Below are positions 44,279 to 52,706 of a stretch of 54,895 bases of DNA, in pieces. The translations under genes and the position numbers were made by a program. The stretch covers positions 1 through 54,895 of the forward strand of contig JAMLIA010000016.1 of the NCBI GenBank assembly GCA_023954495.1, read 5' to 3'. Source of the DNA: Thermomicrobiales bacterium (GTDB taxonomy: Bacteria; Chloroflexota; Chloroflexia; Thermomicrobiales; CFX8). The notes below the pieces were generated by a model. It was given only the letters and a program-made list of their open reading frames with translations, was not told where the DNA came from and did not search any database. How positions within the stretch are numbered: position 1 is the first letter of the stretch; each line of letters starts with the position of its first letter.

Positions 44279-45494
44279 CCCAAAGACCTCATCGCTGGCG
44301 TCGAGCCTGGAATCAGTTGGTGAGACGCGCGCGATTGTTGATCTCGACGCATATGCGCACAACATCGCGGTCTTGCGTGCTGCTGCGCCGGAAGACGCGG
44401 CATTCATGGCGGTCGTCAAGGCGGACGCGTATGGGCACGGCCTCGTTGAATGTGGCCGCATGGCTCAAGAAGTCGGCTGCGAGTGGCTCGGAGTCGCGCG
44501 CATCGTTGAGGCGCTCCGCCTCCGTGATGCCGGCATCGATCTGCCGATCCTGGTGCTTGGCCCCCCGGTATCGACGGAGCTCGCAACCGCGATCCAGCGC
44601 GGTGTAACGCTGGCTGCCGGAAGCTGGTCGATGGTCGGGCGCATCCGGGAGACGGCAGCTGACGTCGGCGCGACCGCACGCGTTCACGTGAAAGTCGACA
44701 TCGGCATGCGTCGCTACGGGTTCCTTCCGGACGATGTCGGCGATGCCGTAACACAGATCAGCGCGATGCCGGAGATCGAGATCGACGGTGTGTTCAGCCA
44801 CTTCTCCAGCGCAGACGAGCCGGGAGCGGAGCCGACTGGCCAGCAAATAGAGATCTTCAGTTCTGCGGTCGAAGCAGTCCGGGCGGCAGGTGTCGACCCG
44901 CGCTGGGTCCATCTCTCCAACAGTGCCGGAATCATCACCGGACGAACCGGCCCGACCAACATGGTGCGTTCGGGCGCGGCGACTTATGGGCTTTCGCCTT
45001 CCCCCGAAGTGCCGTGCGACGATCGATTCCGACCGGTCATGTCGATTCGCAGTGTCGTGGCCCGCGTCAGCGAGGCAACTCTCGATTGCGGCGTGTCATA
45101 CAACTACCTCTACCGCACGACGACCGAAGAGAAGCTGGCAACGATCCCGATCGGTTACGCCGACGGCATGCCTCGCCCGTTGGCGAATCAGGGTTGGTTC
45201 GTCATCGGCGGCCAACGTCGCCCGATTCGCGGGCGCGTCTGCATGGATCAAACGATTGTCGGAGATGCCGATGGCGTCAGCGAAGGCGATGAGGTGATCA
45301 TCGTCGGGTCGCCTGACGACGGTGCCATGTCGTTCGAGGACATCGGCCCGATGGCTGCGACAAACAACTATGAGGTCGCCACTCGGCTGATGGCGCGAGT
45401 GCCGCGCCTCTACATTCGCAACGGCGAGCCGGTCGCGGTTGAGCACCTGCTCAGCGACGCGACGGTTCGCGCTGCTGAATCGGCCCGCGCATAG
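44271..45494 (+). CDS. alr: Alanine racemase
   Basis: PLP enzyme making D-alanine for peptidoglycan. The 407-residue product has the PLP-lysine motif AVVKADAYGHG, VHVKVDIGMRRYGF, SNSAGIITG, and the catalytic tyrosine in CGVSYNYLYR (most enzymes have G rather than N after this tyrosine). TIPIGYADGMPR and GRVCMDQ follow. The GTG start at 44271 with GAAGGGC upstream is preferred over the open ATG at 44226. It is the last gene of the acpS-nnr-CBS-alr run and is followed by a strong terminator. Confidence 0.95.
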   Translation: MADPKTSSLASSLESVGETRAIVDLDAYAHNIAVLRAAAPEDAAFMAVVKADAYGHGLVECGRMAQEVGCEWLGVARIVEALRLRDAGIDLPILVLGPPVSTELATAIQRGVTLAAGSWSMVGRIRETAADVGATARVHVKVDIGMRRYGFLPDDVGDAVTQISAMPEIEIDGVFSHFSSADEPGAEPTGQQIEIFSSAVEAVRAAGVDPRWVHLSNSAGIITGRTGPTNMVRSGAATYGLSPSPEVPCDDRFRPVMSIRSVVARVSEATLDCGVSYNYLYRTTTEEKLATIPIGYADGMPRPLANQGWFVIGGQRRPIRGRVCMDQTIVGDADGVSEGDEVIIVGSPDDGAMSFEDIGPMAATNNYEVATRLMARVPRLYIRNGEPVAVEHLLSDATVRAAESARA

Positions 45495-45496
45495 CA

Positions 45497-45528
45497 AAAG
45501 CGGCCGGTAACGTGTTACCGGCCGCTTT
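45497..45528. terminator. Terminator between alr and the HTH gene
   Basis: Perfect 15-base arms AAAGCGGCCGGTAAC and GTTACCGGCCGCTTT with a 2-base centre, flanked by A and T runs, so it can act in both directions for these convergent genes. Confidence 0.88.
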
Positions 45529-45541
45529 CAGATTCAATTGA

Positions 45542-46069
45542 CTAGCCTTGCTGGAGTCCTCCAGCATCGTGCAACAACGACTCAACATCGCGCTGAACCA
45601 CAAACGTACGCCCGGACATCTCGTCGCGAACGTAGCCGAGGTGCCGTTCATCCATCCAGCGATAGATGGTCGGACGGGTCACACCCAGACGCTGTGCGGC
45701 AGCGCCGATCGACACCAGCTCGGATGGTTCGTACGCACGATACTTCGCCATCGACAGCATCCCGCCCAGCGGTGTCTCCCAGAACGACCGCGGCACTGTG
45801 TAGTCCTCGGCCATCGGTGGCCAGAACAGCAACTGCAAGACGCTATCAATCGCTTCAAGCACACGATCTTTTGGCTCGCGAACCTCGCCGCGGGCAAGCT
45901 GCGCGAGGCGAAGGAGATCCTGTCCCAGAGGACCACTTCGCAAAGTCGCCATGTTGAGCGGGCGCTCAGCATCGGGGAAAAGCTGGCTCACCAAGCGATG
46001 ATGGTGGCTGTAGACAATCCGGAGCGCATCATCGATCACTCCTTGATAGTCAGTACGTTCGCCCTCCAC
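45542..46069 (-). CDS. Helix-turn-helix (excisionase/MerR-like) regulator
   Basis: The 175-residue protein has an unrecognised helical N-terminal 110 residues and a C-terminal HTH_17-type domain (SIGAAAQRLGVTRPTIYRWM, then SGRTFVVQRDVESLL). It is a predicted DNA-binding protein. The open frame reaches 46165, but a strong promoter (TTGACG-N18-TACAAT at 46120-46149) covers that region. GTG 46069 with AAAGGAGC upstream is therefore the likely start. It is divergent from a two-gene ABC exporter, with dyad sequences in between, so it may regulate the exporter. Confidence 0.8.
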   Translation of the reverse strand: MEGERTDYQGVIDDALRIVYSHHHRLVSQLFPDAERPLNMATLRSGPLGQDLLRLAQLARGEVREPKDRVLEAIDSVLQLLFWPPMAEDYTVPRSFWETPLGGMLSMAKYRAYEPSELVSIGAAAQRLGVTRPTIYRWMDERHLGYVRDEMSGRTFVVQRDVESLLHDAGGLQQG

Positions 46070-46119
46070 GCCTGCTCCTTTCGCGCGGCGTACCGTGTAT
46101 GTCCTCCCTGTACGTACCC

Positions 46120-46149
46120 ATTGTATCTGCATTCCTGTAATCTCGTCAA
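46120..46149 (-). promoter_or_regulatory. Promoter of the HTH regulator gene
   Basis: TTGACG (46144-46149) and TACAAT (46120-46125) on the minus strand with an 18-base spacer, a good sigma-70 match. Confidence 0.65.
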
Positions 46150-46219
46150 TCAGGTTACAGGGCAAAATTCATCGTTTGTACGCGGAAAGACCCAGTCAGA
46201 TTGAATTATGCGCAAACAT

Positions 46220-46262
46220 CGATAGATATCTGTCGTGCGCTTCTTGAGAAGCCTGTTATAGT
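46220..46262 (+). promoter_or_regulatory. Exporter promoter with two dyad operators
   Basis: CGATAGATATCTGTCG (46220-46235) is a dyad with 14 of 16 bases symmetric. CTTCTTGAGAAG (46240-46251) is a second, shorter dyad. Both lie directly upstream of an extended -10 (TGT-TATAGT, TATAGT at 46257-46262) for the ABC exporter genes. Their position fits operator sites, possibly for the divergent HTH protein. Confidence 0.5.
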
Positions 46263-46307
46263 AGTTCTTCTGACCGGGGCATCGATGTCTCTTTCGAGGA
46301 GTCGCGC

Positions 46308-48059
46308 GTGCGTGTCATCTGGCGTATCCTGCTGTATTTGAAACCCTATCGCGGACGACTCGTTTTCGCGTACCTGGCGCTGTTTATCGGAACAGGTGCC
46401 CAACTGCTGGTGCCGCGCCTCGTGCAGCGCGTCATCGACGAGGGCATCGTGAAAAGCGATCAGTCAGCCATCCTCACCGGCGCTGGCATGATCATCGGCG
46501 TCGTTGCGATTCAGGCGGTCTTCACCTATGTCCGCTCGTATCTCTTTCAGGCAATGGCCGAGACTGTCTCGACAGACATACGCCATCAGCTCTACGGGCA
46601 TCTATTGAAGCTGCCGTTCCAGTATTTCGATGTCGCGCAGTCCGGGCAGCTGATGTCGCGTGCGACCGAAGACGTGAACGCGATTCGGCGCTTCCTGATG
46701 TTCTCACTCCGCATGGTGATCTACGCCGTAACGATGTTCGTCATCGTCAGCTTCCTGCTGCTCCGTGAGCACTTCACGCTCGGCATTATCTCGCTCGCAG
46801 TTATGCCGATCCTCGCATTCACTGCGGTCTACTTCTCCATAAACATCCGACCGATGTTCGCGCGAATCCAGCAGGAATTTGGCGAGATGTCGAGCGTCAT
46901 GCAGGAGAATCTCGCCGGCACACGGGTCGTCCGCGTCTTCGCGCGGGAAGATTCCGAGATCAGGAAGTTCGATCACTCGCTCGACGTTCTCTATGATCGA
47001 CAGATTGACGCGATCAGGTACTACTCATTCTTCTTTCCCTTCATGCAGTTTCTCTCCGGCCTGTCGCTCGGCCTGATTCTCTGGTATGGCGGTCGCCAGG
47101 TGCTGAACGGGTCGCTCTCAATTGGTACCTTCGTCGCCTTCAATCTCTACCTGACGTTGCTGGCGAACCCGCTCCGTCAACTTGGCTGGATCATGAACTC
47201 GGTCGCGCGCGCCATCGCATCCGGCGACCGCATCTTCGAGGTCATCGACACGCGGCCAGCCATTCGCAACAAGGACGGCGCTGCGCCACTGGAGTCGCCG
47301 CGCGGCGATGTCGCGTTCGCGGACGTTTCCTTCACCTATCCGCATACGGCGCGGCCTGCTATTCGCGACGTGACGTTCTCAGCATCTTCCGGTGCAGTCA
47401 TCGGCCTGATCGGCTCGACCGGCAGCGGCAAGAGTACGGTGACGAACCTCCTGGCAAGGTTCTACGAAATCTCACGCGGGTCGATCACATTCGATGGCAT
47501 TGATGTGCGCGACATTGAGCTTGCCAGCTTGCGCCGCAACATCGGCTTCGTGTTGCAGGAGACGTTCCTGTTCTCGTCAACGATTCGTGACAACATCGCG
47601 TTCGGAAATCCGAACGCCACGATTGAGGAAGTCGAGCAGGCTGCCCGCATCGCTCAAGCGTATGACTTCATCTCGGCGATGCCGGATGGGTTCGACTCAC
47701 AGCTCGGGGAGCGCGGCGTCTCGCTCTCGGGCGGCCAGCGCCAGCGCGTTGCGATCGCGCGGGCGATCTGCTCCGATCCTCGAATTCTGGTGTTTGACGA
47801 CGCCACATCCAGCGTCGACACAGAAACTGAGTTCCAGATCCAGCAGGCGCTCAATAACGCAATGGCCGGTCGCACGACCTTCATCATCGCGCAGCGCGTA
47901 TCAAGCCTGAAAGACGCCGACGAGATTCTAGTTTTCGATGAAGGTGCCATCGTCGAGCGCGGGAAGCACCAGCACCTCATCACGCAAGGTGGCCACTACG
48001 CCAGACTGTACGAGCTGCAGCTGAAAGATCAGGAGGAGTTCGTCACGGCGGCGGATTAG
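46308..48059 (+). CDS. ABC exporter subunit with degenerate catalytic residues
   Basis: Half-transporter of 583 residues: six membrane helices (residues about 15-310), then an ATPase domain. It has Walker A GLIGSTGSGKST, Q-loop FVLQETFLFS and signature VSLSGGQRQR. Walker B is LVFDDATSSVD, with aspartate in place of the catalytic glutamate (codon 47799-47801). The switch residue is glutamine, not histidine (IIAQRVSS, codon 47892-47894). These are the changes found in the degenerate-site subunit of heterodimeric exporters such as TM287/288. Its partner is the next gene. The start is GTG 46308 with GAGGAG upstream. The substrate is unknown (drugs or lipids in relatives). Confidence 0.92.
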   Translation: MRVIWRILLYLKPYRGRLVFAYLALFIGTGAQLLVPRLVQRVIDEGIVKSDQSAILTGAGMIIGVVAIQAVFTYVRSYLFQAMAETVSTDIRHQLYGHLLKLPFQYFDVAQSGQLMSRATEDVNAIRRFLMFSLRMVIYAVTMFVIVSFLLLREHFTLGIISLAVMPILAFTAVYFSINIRPMFARIQQEFGEMSSVMQENLAGTRVVRVFAREDSEIRKFDHSLDVLYDRQIDAIRYYSFFFPFMQFLSGLSLGLILWYGGRQVLNGSLSIGTFVAFNLYLTLLANPLRQLGWIMNSVARAIASGDRIFEVIDTRPAIRNKDGAAPLESPRGDVAFADVSFTYPHTARPAIRDVTFSASSGAVIGLIGSTGSGKSTVTNLLARFYEISRGSITFDGIDVRDIELASLRRNIGFVLQETFLFSSTIRDNIAFGNPNATIEEVEQAARIAQAYDFISAMPDGFDSQLGERGVSLSGGQRQRVAIARAICSDPRILVFDDATSSVDTETEFQIQQALNNAMAGRTTFIIAQRVSSLKDADEILVFDEGAIVERGKHQHLITQGGHYARLYELQLKDQEEFVTAAD

Positions 48060-48077
48060 TCGGTCCGGACAACGAAC

Positions 48078-49898
48078 ATGCGCAACATAGCGAATCCAGA
48101 CGATCTCCTCGGAAAAGCCTACGATAGCCGGATTGCGCGGCGTCTCGTCGCGCAAGTGCGCCCATACACTCGGCCAGCCGGTATTGCCGTCATTCTCATT
48201 TTGCTCGTCACCGTCTTCGAGCTTGCGATCCCGTTCCTGTTTGGCTTGTCCGTCGACATCGTACGTGACGCCATCGAAGGAACAACCGGCCGCAGCTTCT
48301 TTGGACGCCATGGAAACGACGCGCTCAATTTGCTGGGGATCGCGTTTCTAAGCGTTCTCCTGCTTCGATTTGTGGCGCGCTATTTCGAGATGTTCCTGAT
48401 GGGCCAGGTCGGCCAGCGCATCGTCTACGACCTGCGCTCGTCGATGTTCAGCCACATCCAGCGACTCGACATTCGCTATATCGATCGGCGCGGTGTTGGG
48501 TCGATCATGTCGCGTTTGCAAAATGACGTGTCCGTTATCGATCAACTGTTTGCTGATGGATTGGTCGACATCCTGTCGCAGATGGCGCTGCTGGTCGGCA
48601 TCATCGTCCTGATGTGGGTGACCAACTGGAAGCTGGCTCTGGTCGCGTTCGCATTGCTCCCGATCATGGTTGTGATGATGCGATTCTGGCGCTCGCGCGC
48701 GATCCTGACCTATCGACAGACACGCATCACGATTGCACGCGTAAACGGGTTCCTGGCAGAGAACATTGCCGGTATGCGTGTGATTCAGTCGTTCACACGC
48801 GAACCGCGCAACCTGCGGACATTCACCGGTATCAACGACGAGAATCTGGACGCCAACCTCGACGCGGCGCGGCTCTCAGCGTTCCTCTTTCCGTTCGTCA
48901 CATTCGTTGAATACGTCACGATCGCGCTCGTCCTCTATGTCGGCGGACGGATGGTTGGCGGCGTTGCCTTCACGGTTGGTGAGCTGGTGACGTTCGTTGC
49001 CTACGTTGCCCGCTTCTACGAGCCGATCAACCAGCTTTCGCAGGCGTACAACACGTTGCAGGCTGCGACAGCCGCCGGCGAGCGCATCTACTCGATTCAG
49101 GACGCGGTGCCCGAGATCAACGACGCACCAAACGCAATCGTGCTCCCGCGGATCGAAGGACACGTCGAGTTCGACCATGTTCGGTTCGGCTACGATGAAG
49201 TTGAAGTGCTGCACGACATCGTGCTTGACGTTCAACCCGGCGAGTCGATTGCATTCGTCGGTGAGACCGGTGCAGGCAAGTCGTCAATGATCAACTTGCT
49301 GACGCGCTTCTATGATGTCCGCGACGGTGCGATCCGCGTTGATGGCTACGACGTCCGCGACGTGACCCAGCAGTCTCTGCGCTCACAGCTGGGAGTCGTA
49401 CCGCAGGACACGTTCCTCTTTGCGGGCACTATTCGCGACAACATCAAGTTCGCGCGTCCAGATGCAACCGACGACGAGATGATCGCAGCCGCCACTGCCG
49501 TTGGTGCTCACGACTTCATCATGGCGCTGAGCGGCGGCTATGACTCCGAAGTGCATGAGCGCGGCGCAACGCTCTCAGTCGGCCAGCGCCAGCTGCTCTC
49601 GTTCGCGCGCGCGCTCATCGCAGATCCGCGCGTCATCGTGCTGGATGAAGCTACGTCGAGCGTCGACACCGAGACCGAGCAGGTCATCCAGGCGGCGCTC
49701 CGCACGCTGCTCGCCGGACGTACGTCGTTCATCATCGCTCATCGACTCTCAACCATTCGCGAGTCGACGCGTGTTGTCGTGCTGGATCACGGACGGATCG
49801 TCGAAGCTGGATCACACGATGAGCTGCTGGAACGCCGCGGTACTTACCACAAGCTCTATACGATGCAGTTCCGCGCGGCAGATGCAGCAGCGGACTGA
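48078..49898 (+). CDS. ABC exporter subunit, partner of the preceding gene
   Basis: Half-transporter of 606 residues with six membrane helices and an ATPase domain. It has Walker A FVGETGAGKSS, Q-loop VVPQDTFLFA, intact Walker B VIVLDEATSSVD and switch histidine IIAHRLST. Its signature is LSVGQ, not LSGGQ (Val codon 49578-49580). The full catalytic residues here, with the altered signature, complement the defects of the first subunit. The two are therefore expected to form one heterodimer with one active and one degenerate ATP site. The genes are 18 bases apart. It ends 10 bases from the stop of the convergent GNAT gene. Confidence 0.92.
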   Translation: MRNIANPDDLLGKAYDSRIARRLVAQVRPYTRPAGIAVILILLVTVFELAIPFLFGLSVDIVRDAIEGTTGRSFFGRHGNDALNLLGIAFLSVLLLRFVARYFEMFLMGQVGQRIVYDLRSSMFSHIQRLDIRYIDRRGVGSIMSRLQNDVSVIDQLFADGLVDILSQMALLVGIIVLMWVTNWKLALVAFALLPIMVVMMRFWRSRAILTYRQTRITIARVNGFLAENIAGMRVIQSFTREPRNLRTFTGINDENLDANLDAARLSAFLFPFVTFVEYVTIALVLYVGGRMVGGVAFTVGELVTFVAYVARFYEPINQLSQAYNTLQAATAAGERIYSIQDAVPEINDAPNAIVLPRIEGHVEFDHVRFGYDEVEVLHDIVLDVQPGESIAFVGETGAGKSSMINLLTRFYDVRDGAIRVDGYDVRDVTQQSLRSQLGVVPQDTFLFAGTIRDNIKFARPDATDDEMIAAATAVGAHDFIMALSGGYDSEVHERGATLSVGQRQLLSFARALIADPRVIVLDEATSSVDTETEQVIQAALRTLLAGRTSFIIAHRLSTIRESTRVVVLDHGRIVEAGSHDELLERRGTYHKLYTMQFRAADAAAD

Positions 49899-49908
49899 GC
49901 ATGACGAT

Positions 49909-50391
49909 CTATCCTTGTGAATGAGTCTGCGGATCGAGGCGCAACTTCATGCCGACGTGCGTGGCCTCGAAACCGAGCGATCTGTACCAGCGGTGCGCGT
50001 CAGTTCGGCGTTGATCGGTTGTCAGTTGGACGATCCGGACACCACGTTGTCGCGCACGATCAATCGTCCATTCGAACATCTGACGACCAACTCCGCCACC
50101 GCGAAGAGTAGATGCTACGCGCACCGATTCGATCTGCGCGCGCACTGCACCCATGTGCGAGAGACCGGGGATGTAGGTCACCTGGAGCACGGACACGACT
50201 TGATCGCCTTGAACTCCGACAATCAGTTCGTTGCGGGGATCGTCCAGAATTTCCTGGAATGCAGTCGCGTACACTTCGCGACCGCCTCGTTCGGCTGATT
50301 CGCGCTGGGAACCCAGAACATCGTCGGCAAGCAGGCGAATGATCGAATCGAGATCACCGGCATGTGCGAGGCGAAACGTTACGTCAGCCAT
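49909..50391 (-). CDS. GNAT family N-acetyltransferase
   Basis: The 160-residue protein has the GNAT fold: DLDSIIRLLADDVLGSQRES near the N terminus, the VLQVTYIPGLS strand, the acetyl-CoA loop VASTLRGGGVGRQMFEWTI, and a final RWYRSLGFEATHVGMK motif. The acceptor is unknown. The frame is open far upstream, but ATG 50391 gives the family start (MADVTFRLAHAGDLDS). It is the last gene of the minus-strand operon. Confidence 0.87.
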   Translation of the reverse strand: MADVTFRLAHAGDLDSIIRLLADDVLGSQRESAERGGREVYATAFQEILDDPRNELIVGVQGDQVVSVLQVTYIPGLSHMGAVRAQIESVRVASTLRGGGVGRQMFEWTIDRARQRGVRIVQLTTDQRRTDAHRWYRSLGFEATHVGMKLRLDPQTHSQG

Positions 50392-50407
50392 GACCCGTCC
50401 TCTATCA

Positions 50408-51196
50408 TCACATACCCAGCGTGAGTTGGATGGCTGGCGGAGCGGAGACATCGGTTCGTTCACTTCGGCTGAGTGCGCCAACCGAGGTTGTCGTCCGCCC
50501 TGCCAAAACCAGCGCCTCTTGCGCGCTGGCAATCGCGAGTGCCGCCGTGTTGTTCTTGTCGGACAGATGCGCGAGCCAGACCGCTTTCGTGCGCTCCGTT
50601 GTCGCTGCGACGAGCGCCGCAGCGCAATCGTCGTTGCTGAGGTGCCCGAGCGGGCTTTCGATCCGGCGCTTGAGCCGAGCGGGGTAGGGGCCGAAGCGCA
50701 ACATGTGCGGATCGAAATTCGACTCCAGGACGACGACGTCGGCGCTCCCCATCGCTTCAATGACGGTTTCACTGACGTAGCCAAGATCCGTAAATATCGC
50801 AGCACGCAGATTACCATCGTCGACGACAAACCCGCACGGTTCAGCGGCGTCGTGCGAAACGGCAACGAACTCGACCTCGACGCCGCTATCCTGCCAGCGT
50901 TCCCCGGCAGCACGCCTGGTGAATGCGCGCTCGTAACGGATTGCACGTTGCGTCCCCTGCGTCGTCACAATCTGGCAGCCGGTGCGCTTGGTGATTGAAT
51001 CGAGTGCGCGAACATGGTCGATGTGCTCGTGGCTAACGACGATGCCTGCCAGGCGATCCTGCACATCGAAGTCGCGTATGGCGGCCTGAACCGTCCGCGA
51101 TCCGACACCGCAATCAATCAGGAAAGCAATCGTTCCGCTGTCGAACAGAAATGCATTGCCGCTACTACCGGAACCGAGGGAAACGATTCGCGTCAT
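50408..51196 (-). CDS. MBL-fold metallo-hydrolase (WalJ/YycJ-like)
   Basis: The 262-residue product has [14 protein letters not shown] at the N terminus, the metal-binding SHEHIDHV, and the later [29 protein letters not shown] and LAHLSDKNN motifs of the YycJ/WalJ group. Relatives are 5'-3' DNA exonucleases or have cell-wall-related effects; the function here is not certain. The ATG start at 51196 overlaps the yggS stop by 4 bases. Confidence 0.88.
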   Translation of the reverse strand: MTRIVSLGSGSSGNAFLFDSGTIAFLIDCGVGSRTVQAAIRDFDVQDRLAGIVVSHEHIDHVRALDSITKRTGCQIVTTQGTQRAIRYERAFTRRAAGERWQDSGVEVEFVAVSHDAAEPCGFVVDDGNLRAAIFTDLGYVSETVIEAMGSADVVVLESNFDPHMLRFGPYPARLKRRIESPLGHLSNDDCAAALVAATTERTKAVWLAHLSDKNNTAALAIASAQEALVLAGRTTTSVGALSRSERTDVSAPPAIQLTLGM

Positions 51197-51897
51197 GAAG
51201 CCTGGACCGGCGCAAAGATAGCCCGACCGACGCGCACAATCGTCGCGCCCTCCTCGATCGCAACCTCGAAGTCGTTTGTCATGCCCATCGATAGCTCGCT
51301 CAGGTCTGATTCTGGATATGCAGTTTGCAGCTTGTCGCGCAACTCGCGCAGACCAACAAAGACCGGTCGCGTCACGTCCGCATCACCAACCAACGGCGCC
51401 ATCGTCATCAGACCGCGAAGGCGCAGGTTCGGCGATGCGAGTGTCGCCTCAATCAACCCGGCAACTTCATCCGGCGCGCAACCGTGCTTCTGCTCTTCGG
51501 CAGCGATGTTCACCTGCAACAAGATTGGCTGGATAACGCCATGTGTGCTGCAGCGCACCTGGAGTGCCTCGATCAAGCCGAGGCGGTCGACCGAGTGGAG
51601 CAGGTACACACGCCCCACGATCTGCCGCACCTTGTTCGTCTGCAGGCTACCAATGAGATGCAGATGCGCGTCTGCCGGTGCGCCCTCGAACTTCGGCATC
51701 GCATCCTGGACGCGATTCTCACCGAAGTGGCGCAAGCCAAGATCGTAGGCATCATCAACTTCGGAGCGACCGACGGTCTTGCTCACGGCTACGAGGGTCA
51801 CGTCGGCTGCGGAGCGTCCACTGCGCTCGGCGGCACGTGCCAAACGATCCTGGACATCAACAATTCGAGCAGCGAGGCTACTGGCGGTGGATGTCAT
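51193..51897 (-). CDS. yggS: YggS family PLP homeostasis protein
   Basis: PLP-binding protein involved in vitamin B6 balance. The 234-residue product has the PLP lysine in [37 protein letters not shown], and the C-terminal [27 protein letters not shown]-type end (about 205-230). It overlaps pgeF upstream and the MBL gene downstream; the pgeF-yggS pairing is frequent in Gram-positive and Chloroflexota genomes. Confidence 0.93.
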   Translation of the reverse strand: MTSTASSLAARIVDVQDRLARAAERSGRSAADVTLVAVSKTVGRSEVDDAYDLGLRHFGENRVQDAMPKFEGAPADAHLHLIGSLQTNKVRQIVGRVYLLHSVDRLGLIEALQVRCSTHGVIQPILLQVNIAAEEQKHGCAPDEVAGLIEATLASPNLRLRGLMTMAPLVGDADVTRPVFVGLRELRDKLQTAYPESDLSELSMGMTNDFEVAIEEGATIVRVGRAIFAPVQAS

Positions 51898-52706
51898 TCA
51901 CCGGTCCTTTCCGCCAACTGAGCTACCAGGAGCATGCGTCCTGCGTGTGCCGCACCCTGACGCGCAGCACGATAGGAGAAGAATCGGTCAATTCGGCACC
52001 GAACGCAAACGCCACTTATTTCCACCTGCGACGGATGAACGTCGGCGGCTTGCAGGTTCAGCAGGTTCGCCGTCCAGAGATCAAGGTGCCTGCCACCGTT
52101 CGCTACTGCCGCTTCCGTTCGATCAATACAGCGCGCACGCCACGCATCAATAACTTCTGAACCTACCTCATAGCAGCACGGGCCGATCGACGGGCCAATG
52201 CCGATCTGCAGGTCGGTCGGTTGCGTGCCAAACGCAGCCTGCATCGTCTCAACTGCGCTGGTTGCGATGCCACTCACCGTGCCGCGCCAGCCTGCGTGCA
52301 CGACACCGACAGCGTGATGTACCGGGTCAAAAAGCAGGAGCGGTACACAGTCAGCCACGATGACGCCGAGTGCAATCGTTGGGTCGTCAGTGACGAGCGC
52401 GTCGGTAGTGGGGAAGCCGTCGAACTTCGGAAATCGTCCCCGGCCCCGGTCCCTTGCCGTTACGACTTCAACGCTATTGCCGTGCGTCTGGCGTCCGAGC
52501 GTCAGGACTCCTGGATCAATACCCACATCAGCAAGGAATGCGTTGCGATTACGCTCTATGATCTCGCTGTCGGTGTCGCGGCCATGCCCTACGTCGCCTT
52601 GATGCCCGGCAGACGGAACGCGTCCACTCATACCGTGGATGAGCGGCGCATCACTCAGCGACGAGAATCGATATGCGACGTGACCAGCAGTTGCGGGTTG
52701 GCTCAC
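51894..52706 (-). CDS. pgeF: Peptidoglycan editing factor PgeF (YfiH/DUF152 family, multicopper-oxidase-like)
   Basis: The 270-residue product shows the family motifs: LTLGRQTHGNSVEVV, TDALVTDDPTIALGVIVADC, VHAGWRGTVSGI, IGPSIGPCCYEVG, and the late SGVCVRCRIDRFFSYRA. The zinc site is formed by His (QTHG), Cys (ADC) and His (VHAGWRG). The family removes misplaced L-serine from the muropeptide and has been called polyphenol oxidase. GTG 52706, overlapping the upstream TGA and preceded by GGAGGAGC, is chosen over a longer open frame. Confidence 0.9.
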   Translation of the reverse strand: MSQPATAGHVAYRFSSLSDAPLIHGMSGRVPSAGHQGDVGHGRDTDSEIIERNRNAFLADVGIDPGVLTLGRQTHGNSVEVVTARDRGRGRFPKFDGFPTTDALVTDDPTIALGVIVADCVPLLLFDPVHHAVGVVHAGWRGTVSGIATSAVETMQAAFGTQPTDLQIGIGPSIGPCCYEVGSEVIDAWRARCIDRTEAAVANGGRHLDLWTANLLNLQAADVHPSQVEISGVCVRCRIDRFFSYRAARQGAAHAGRMLLVAQLAERTGE

